Below are positions 5,029-7,296 of a stretch of 7,296 bases of DNA, in pieces (position 1 is the first letter of the stretch; each line of letters opens with the position of its first letter). The DNA is from Clostridia bacterium. GTDB lineage: Bacteria; Bacillota; Clostridia; HGM11514. The notes below the pieces were generated by a model. That model saw nothing but the letters and a program-made list of their open reading frames with translations, searched no databases and was not told the origin of the DNA. The DNA is taken from assembly GCA_900757255.1 (NCBI GenBank), contig CAAENE010000104.1, positions 1 to 7,296 of the forward strand, written 5' to 3'. The position numbers were made by a program, and so were the translations under genes.

Positions 5029-5790
5029 TCATATTTTATAGGTTTTGTTTTGCTTCATATATTCTGTAGGGGTTAGTCCCACTTTTTGTTTAAAAAGCCG
5101 GCAAAAGTGATATGGATTGGTAAAACCGCATGCTTCCGATACCGCGTTAACTTTCAATATACTGTCTGTTAACAGTTGTTTGGCTTTATTGATACGTGTA
5201 TCGATGATGAATTGTTTGGGCGTAACTCCGTATGCTTTTTGAAACAGCTTTCTGAAATAGACCTCACTGATTCCGCATTGAGTGGCTAATTCGGTATTCG
5301 TGAGCTGCGGGGACGAATAATTCTCTTCCAAATATCGTATTGCCGGAAGCAAGGTTTTCAACTCGATATTCCCCTCGTTGGATAACCTGTGAAGCATATT
5401 GTAAAAAATGCTCATGACTTTTGTCCTGTTTTTTTCAAAAAGGGCCAAGCTTTTCATTTGTTCATACTCTTTGAGATAAGAGCCGGTATTTCCTATCGGT
5501 AACACGATAATGGTATCGCTCAAAAAATCCAAACATTCAAAATTGATCACAGGAAATATTCCTTTTTTGTCGCCATGAATCGTATAGCTTTGGCCTTTTG
5601 GTAAAAGAACCGCATGATTAGGGTCAGATACATATCGTTTCCCTTTGTGCGTATAGGTTATCTGTCCCTGCGCACAAAAGGATAATCCATAGCATATCCT
5701 ATCAGTCATTTTTTCCATTCTGCCTTTGGCAGATGAAACGGTTATCAGGCTCTTTATTTCTGTGACGACGGTTTGATTCAATTGATCCAT
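5029..5790 (-). CDS. AraC family transcriptional regulator with N-terminal cupin-like sensor domain
   Basis: This 253-residue regulator has an N-terminal beta-rich sensing region (about 30-100). Within it, GQITYTHKGKRYVSDPNHAVLLPKG resembles the AraC cupin arm that binds a small effector, usually a sugar or related compound. The C-terminal DNA-binding domain (about 145-248) carries both helix-turn-helix units: TNTELATQCGISEVYFRKLFQK (164-185) and LKVNAVSEACGFTNPYHFCRLFKQ (212-235), with GLTPTEY (238-244) at the end. The start ATG follows GGGGAAGG by a few bases. It is divergent from the dehydrogenase gene with 171 bp between start codons, the usual arrangement for an activator and the catabolic operon it controls. 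The gene looks richer in A/T than the yjbQ operon, though not strikingly. No convincing terminator is seen between its stop and the sdpR operators. Confidence 0.92.
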   Translation of the reverse strand: MDQLNQTVVTEIKSLITVSSAKGRMEKMTDRICYGLSFCAQGQITYTHKGKRYVSDPNHAVLLPKGQSYTIHGDKKGIFPVINFECLDFLSDTIIVLPIGNTGSYLKEYEQMKSLALFEKNRTKVMSIFYNMLHRLSNEGNIELKTLLPAIRYLEENYSSPQLTNTELATQCGISEVYFRKLFQKAYGVTPKQFIIDTRINKAKQLLTDSILKVNAVSEACGFTNPYHFCRLFKQKVGLTPTEYMKQNKTYKI

Positions 5791-5821
5791 TGTTCCTTCC
5801 CCTGTCGCTATTATTTCTTTT

Positions 5822-5849
5822 AATATACTCTTTTTATTAAAAAAATCAA
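5822..5849 (-). promoter_or_regulatory. Candidate promoter of the AraC-family gene
   Basis: Read on the minus strand, TTGATT (5844-5849) and TATATT (5822-5827) are separated by 16 bp. The surrounding DNA is very A/T-rich, which raises the chance of a spurious match, but position and spacing suit the ATG at 5790, with a leader of about 25 nt. Confidence 0.55.
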
Positions 5850-5879
5850 GATATTTTAGTAAAATAGTATCAAAAACAT

Positions 5880-5904
5880 CAATGTATTATCATTTTACAC
5901 ATTG
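5880..5904. promoter_or_regulatory. Candidate operator: spaced inverted repeat over the dehydrogenase -35 region
   Basis: CAATGT (5880-5885) and ACATTG (5899-5904) are perfect inverted arms separated by 13 bp. The right arm overlaps the -35 hexamer of the dehydrogenase promoter. The location between divergent regulator and target genes suits an AraC-family site, but AraC proteins often bind direct repeats, and six-base arms can occur by chance in A/T-rich DNA. Confidence 0.35.
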
Positions 5905-5930
5905 AAAATGCAGGATTCATCGTATATGCT
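5902..5930 (+). promoter_or_regulatory. Candidate promoter of the SDR and dehydratase-like operon
   Basis: TTGAAA (5902-5907) and TATGCT (5925-5930) are separated by 17 bp, with five and four consensus matches. The predicted start near 5937 gives a short leader with AAGGA (5948-5952) placed 9 nt before the ATG at 5962. The modest -10 fits a promoter that depends on an activator. Confidence 0.6.
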
Positions 5931-5961
5931 TTTGATAAACTGAAAATAAGGATGTGATACG

Positions 5962-6726
5962 ATGAATTTTGCTGGAAAAACTGCTGTTTCCACCGGTGCC
6001 GCTTCGGGTATGGGGCTTTTATTCGCTCAGAATTTTGCCGGCCTTGGCGGCAATGTTGTTATGTGTGATGTAAATGAAAAAATTCTTTTTGAAAAGGTTG
6101 ATGAAATCAATTGTAAGGGCAGGGGGCGTGCGATAGGTATTCTTTGTGATGTGAGGGATTATACACAGGTTTGTGCTGCGCGTGATAAGGCCGTAGAAGC
6201 CTTTGGGAAAATTGATATCATGGCAAACTTTGCCGGCGGGACGGCTGTCAGGATGAGGAAGGTTGACCGAAGTATATATCCTGAATTTCCCGATATTCCG
6301 ATCGATGTATTTGACTGGGGTATTGATGTAAATCTGAAAGGACCTTTTTACTTTGCACACGCTGTTTTAAAGCAAATGAGGAAACAGGAAAGCGGGCTTA
6401 TCGTCAATATTGGTTCTATAACTGGTATGGAAGGCGACAGTTGTGGAATGGATTATCCGACGTCAAAAGCCGGGCTTATGTTCGGCCTAACAAAGTCTAT
6501 CGCCCAGTATGGCTCAAAGTACAATATCAGGTGTGTATGCGTTTCCCCCGGCCCCGTGCTTACAAGGGCAAATATGGCGAATATGAAAACGCTTCTTGGC
6601 AGGGCAGCGGAGCCGCAGGAGGTTATCGACTTGGTTCTGTATATAGCATCCGAAAAAGGCCGGTTTATCAACGGCGAAAACATCATGATTGACGGCGGAA
6701 GAAATGCTATGGGGAGATGGGGTTAA
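5962..6726 (+). CDS. SDR family NAD(P)-dependent oxidoreductase
   Basis: This 254-residue protein is a classical short-chain dehydrogenase/reductase. The cofactor loop TGAASGMG is at 11-18. An aspartate ends the second strand (D36 in VVMCDVN), which favours NAD(H) over NADP(H) by family rule. The segment CDV at 62-64 contacts adenine. NFAGG at 89-93 replaces the usual NNAG. The catalytic tetrad is N124, S152, Y165 and K169 (YPTSK), followed by PGPV at 196-199. The segment from 94 to 118 (RMRKVDRSIYPEFPDIP) is longer than in typical members and may shape the substrate pocket. The C-terminus has the usual INGENIMIDGGRNAMG pattern. The substrate is unknown; hydroxy acids, polyols and sugars are all possible. 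It is the first gene of an operon with the dehydratase-like gene, whose ATG follows its stop directly, and is divergent from the AraC regulator. Confidence 0.93.
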   Translation: MNFAGKTAVSTGAASGMGLLFAQNFAGLGGNVVMCDVNEKILFEKVDEINCKGRGRAIGILCDVRDYTQVCAARDKAVEAFGKIDIMANFAGGTAVRMRKVDRSIYPEFPDIPIDVFDWGIDVNLKGPFYFAHAVLKQMRKQESGLIVNIGSITGMEGDSCGMDYPTSKAGLMFGLTKSIAQYGSKYNIRCVCVSPGPVLTRANMANMKTLLGRAAEPQEVIDLVLYIASEKGRFINGENIMIDGGRNAMGRWG

Positions 6727-7296
6727 ATGAAATCTAATTTCTTAAAATCCGGACAGCCGCTCCTTACCGTTATGGTTCAGGCTGATCATCCGGGCCGGAT
6801 AAAAGAGCTTATTGATAAATCCCTGCCTGAAGGGGCTGAAGCCTTTGGAATGCAATTTGAACAGATGAAACGTGAATTCCGCAAGCAAGCGGTGTATCAG
6901 GAGTTGTTTTCCTATGCGGGGGATAAACCGGTTTATTTTACGAATTACCGCGGCGGTAAAAATGAGGGGAAAACGGATGAACAGCTTGCGGAGGAGCTTT
7001 TAGAGCTTGCAGGCTGCGGCGGGGCGCTTTGCGATGTAATGGGTGATTGCTTTGATAAACAGCCCGATGAGTTAGCGATGGATCAGGCCGCCATCGACAA
7101 GCAGATGAAGCTGATAGACAGGCTTCACGAAAAGGGCGCTGAGGTTTTGATGTCCTCCCATGTGTTACAATTTACCCCGGCTGAAAGAGTGCTTGAAATC
7201 GCTTTGGAGCATCAAAGACGGGGGGCTGACATCTGTAAAATAGTGACCGGCGCCGGTACTATGGAACAGCAGCTTGAAAATCTCAAAATAATCCAT
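6727..7296 (+). CDS. Divergent type I 3-dehydroquinate dehydratase-like protein (3' end beyond window)
   Basis: The ATG directly follows the TAA of the dehydrogenase gene, with GGGGAG about 10 nt upstream inside that gene. The 190 codons present run open to the window edge. Type I enzymes are about 250 residues, so roughly 60 are missing. The (beta/alpha)8 class I aldolase-like pattern of AroD is recognisable. LLTVMV (12-17) is the first strand. YRGGKNEG (74-81) corresponds to the R-x-x-x-E loop of AroD (R82 and E86 in E. coli numbering), with one extra residue. VLMSSHVLQFTP (140-151) carries the general-base histidine (H145), and GADICKIV (166-173) carries the Schiff-base lysine (K171). The canonical ElRxD motif after the first helix is replaced by GMQFE (41-45), so the substrate-contacting Glu and Arg are lost. 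It is therefore probably not a housekeeping shikimate enzyme. Pairing with an SDR suggests action on a quinate-like or other polyhydroxy acid. The alignment was made by eye. Confidence 0.72.
   Translation, partial: MKSNFLKSGQPLLTVMVQADHPGRIKELIDKSLPEGAEAFGMQFEQMKREFRKQAVYQELFSYAGDKPVYFTNYRGGKNEGKTDEQLAEELLELAGCGGALCDVMGDCFDKQPDELAMDQAAIDKQMKLIDRLHEKGAEVLMSSHVLQFTPAERVLEIALEHQRRGADICKIVTGAGTMEQQLENLKIIH

Overview
The window looks like chromosomal DNA from a low- to mid-GC Gram-positive anaerobe of the Clostridia type (Lachnospiraceae-like). This is inferred from strong AGGAGG-type ribosome binding sites, consensus TTGACA/TATAAT promoters with 17-bp spacers, and protein families common in Firmicutes (an SdpR/SdpI pair, MgtC/SapB, YjbQ). 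No species assignment is possible from the sequence alone. There are no tRNA or rRNA genes, no CRISPR array and no recognisable mobile element.

Layout. (1) Positions 1-109 are non-coding and hold a 12-bp perfect hairpin and a candidate extended -10 promoter. (2) An MgtC/SapB-family membrane protein (128-802, +) converges on a membrane-anchored family 2 glycosyltransferase (864-2105, -). A 13-bp perfect stem with A and T flanks (811-842) can terminate both. The glycosyltransferase has its own promoter at 2142-2170. (3) A three-gene operon on the minus strand is read in the order yjbQ, GNAT acetyltransferase, nitroreductase (3774 down to 2269), from a TTGACA-17-TACCAT promoter at 3820-3848. (4) An sdpR-sdpI-like operon on the minus strand (4852 down to 3943) encodes a small ArsR-family repressor overlapping a six-helix SdpI-type membrane protein. 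Its TTGACA-17-TATACT promoter is bracketed by two nearly identical 20-bp palindromes. An intrinsic terminator at 3864-3890 insulates it from the yjbQ operon. (5) An AraC-family regulator (5029-5790, -) is divergent from a short-chain dehydrogenase (5962-6726, +). The dehydrogenase is followed with no gap by a gene open to the window end (6727-7296, +), which encodes a divergent relative of type I 3-dehydroquinate dehydratase.

How the parts work together. The sdpR-sdpI unit reads as a self-repressing membrane-protein operon, like the known SdpR/SdpI immunity pair but with no toxin gene in view. The AraC / SDR / dehydratase-like block reads as a regulated catabolic or modification cassette. Its last gene keeps the Schiff-base lysine and general-base histidine of AroD but has lost the canonical E-x-R substrate-contact motif, so it may act on a different substrate. 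This cassette and the doubly flanked sdpR promoter are the most interesting parts of the window. The remaining genes look like ordinary housekeeping or accessory genes.
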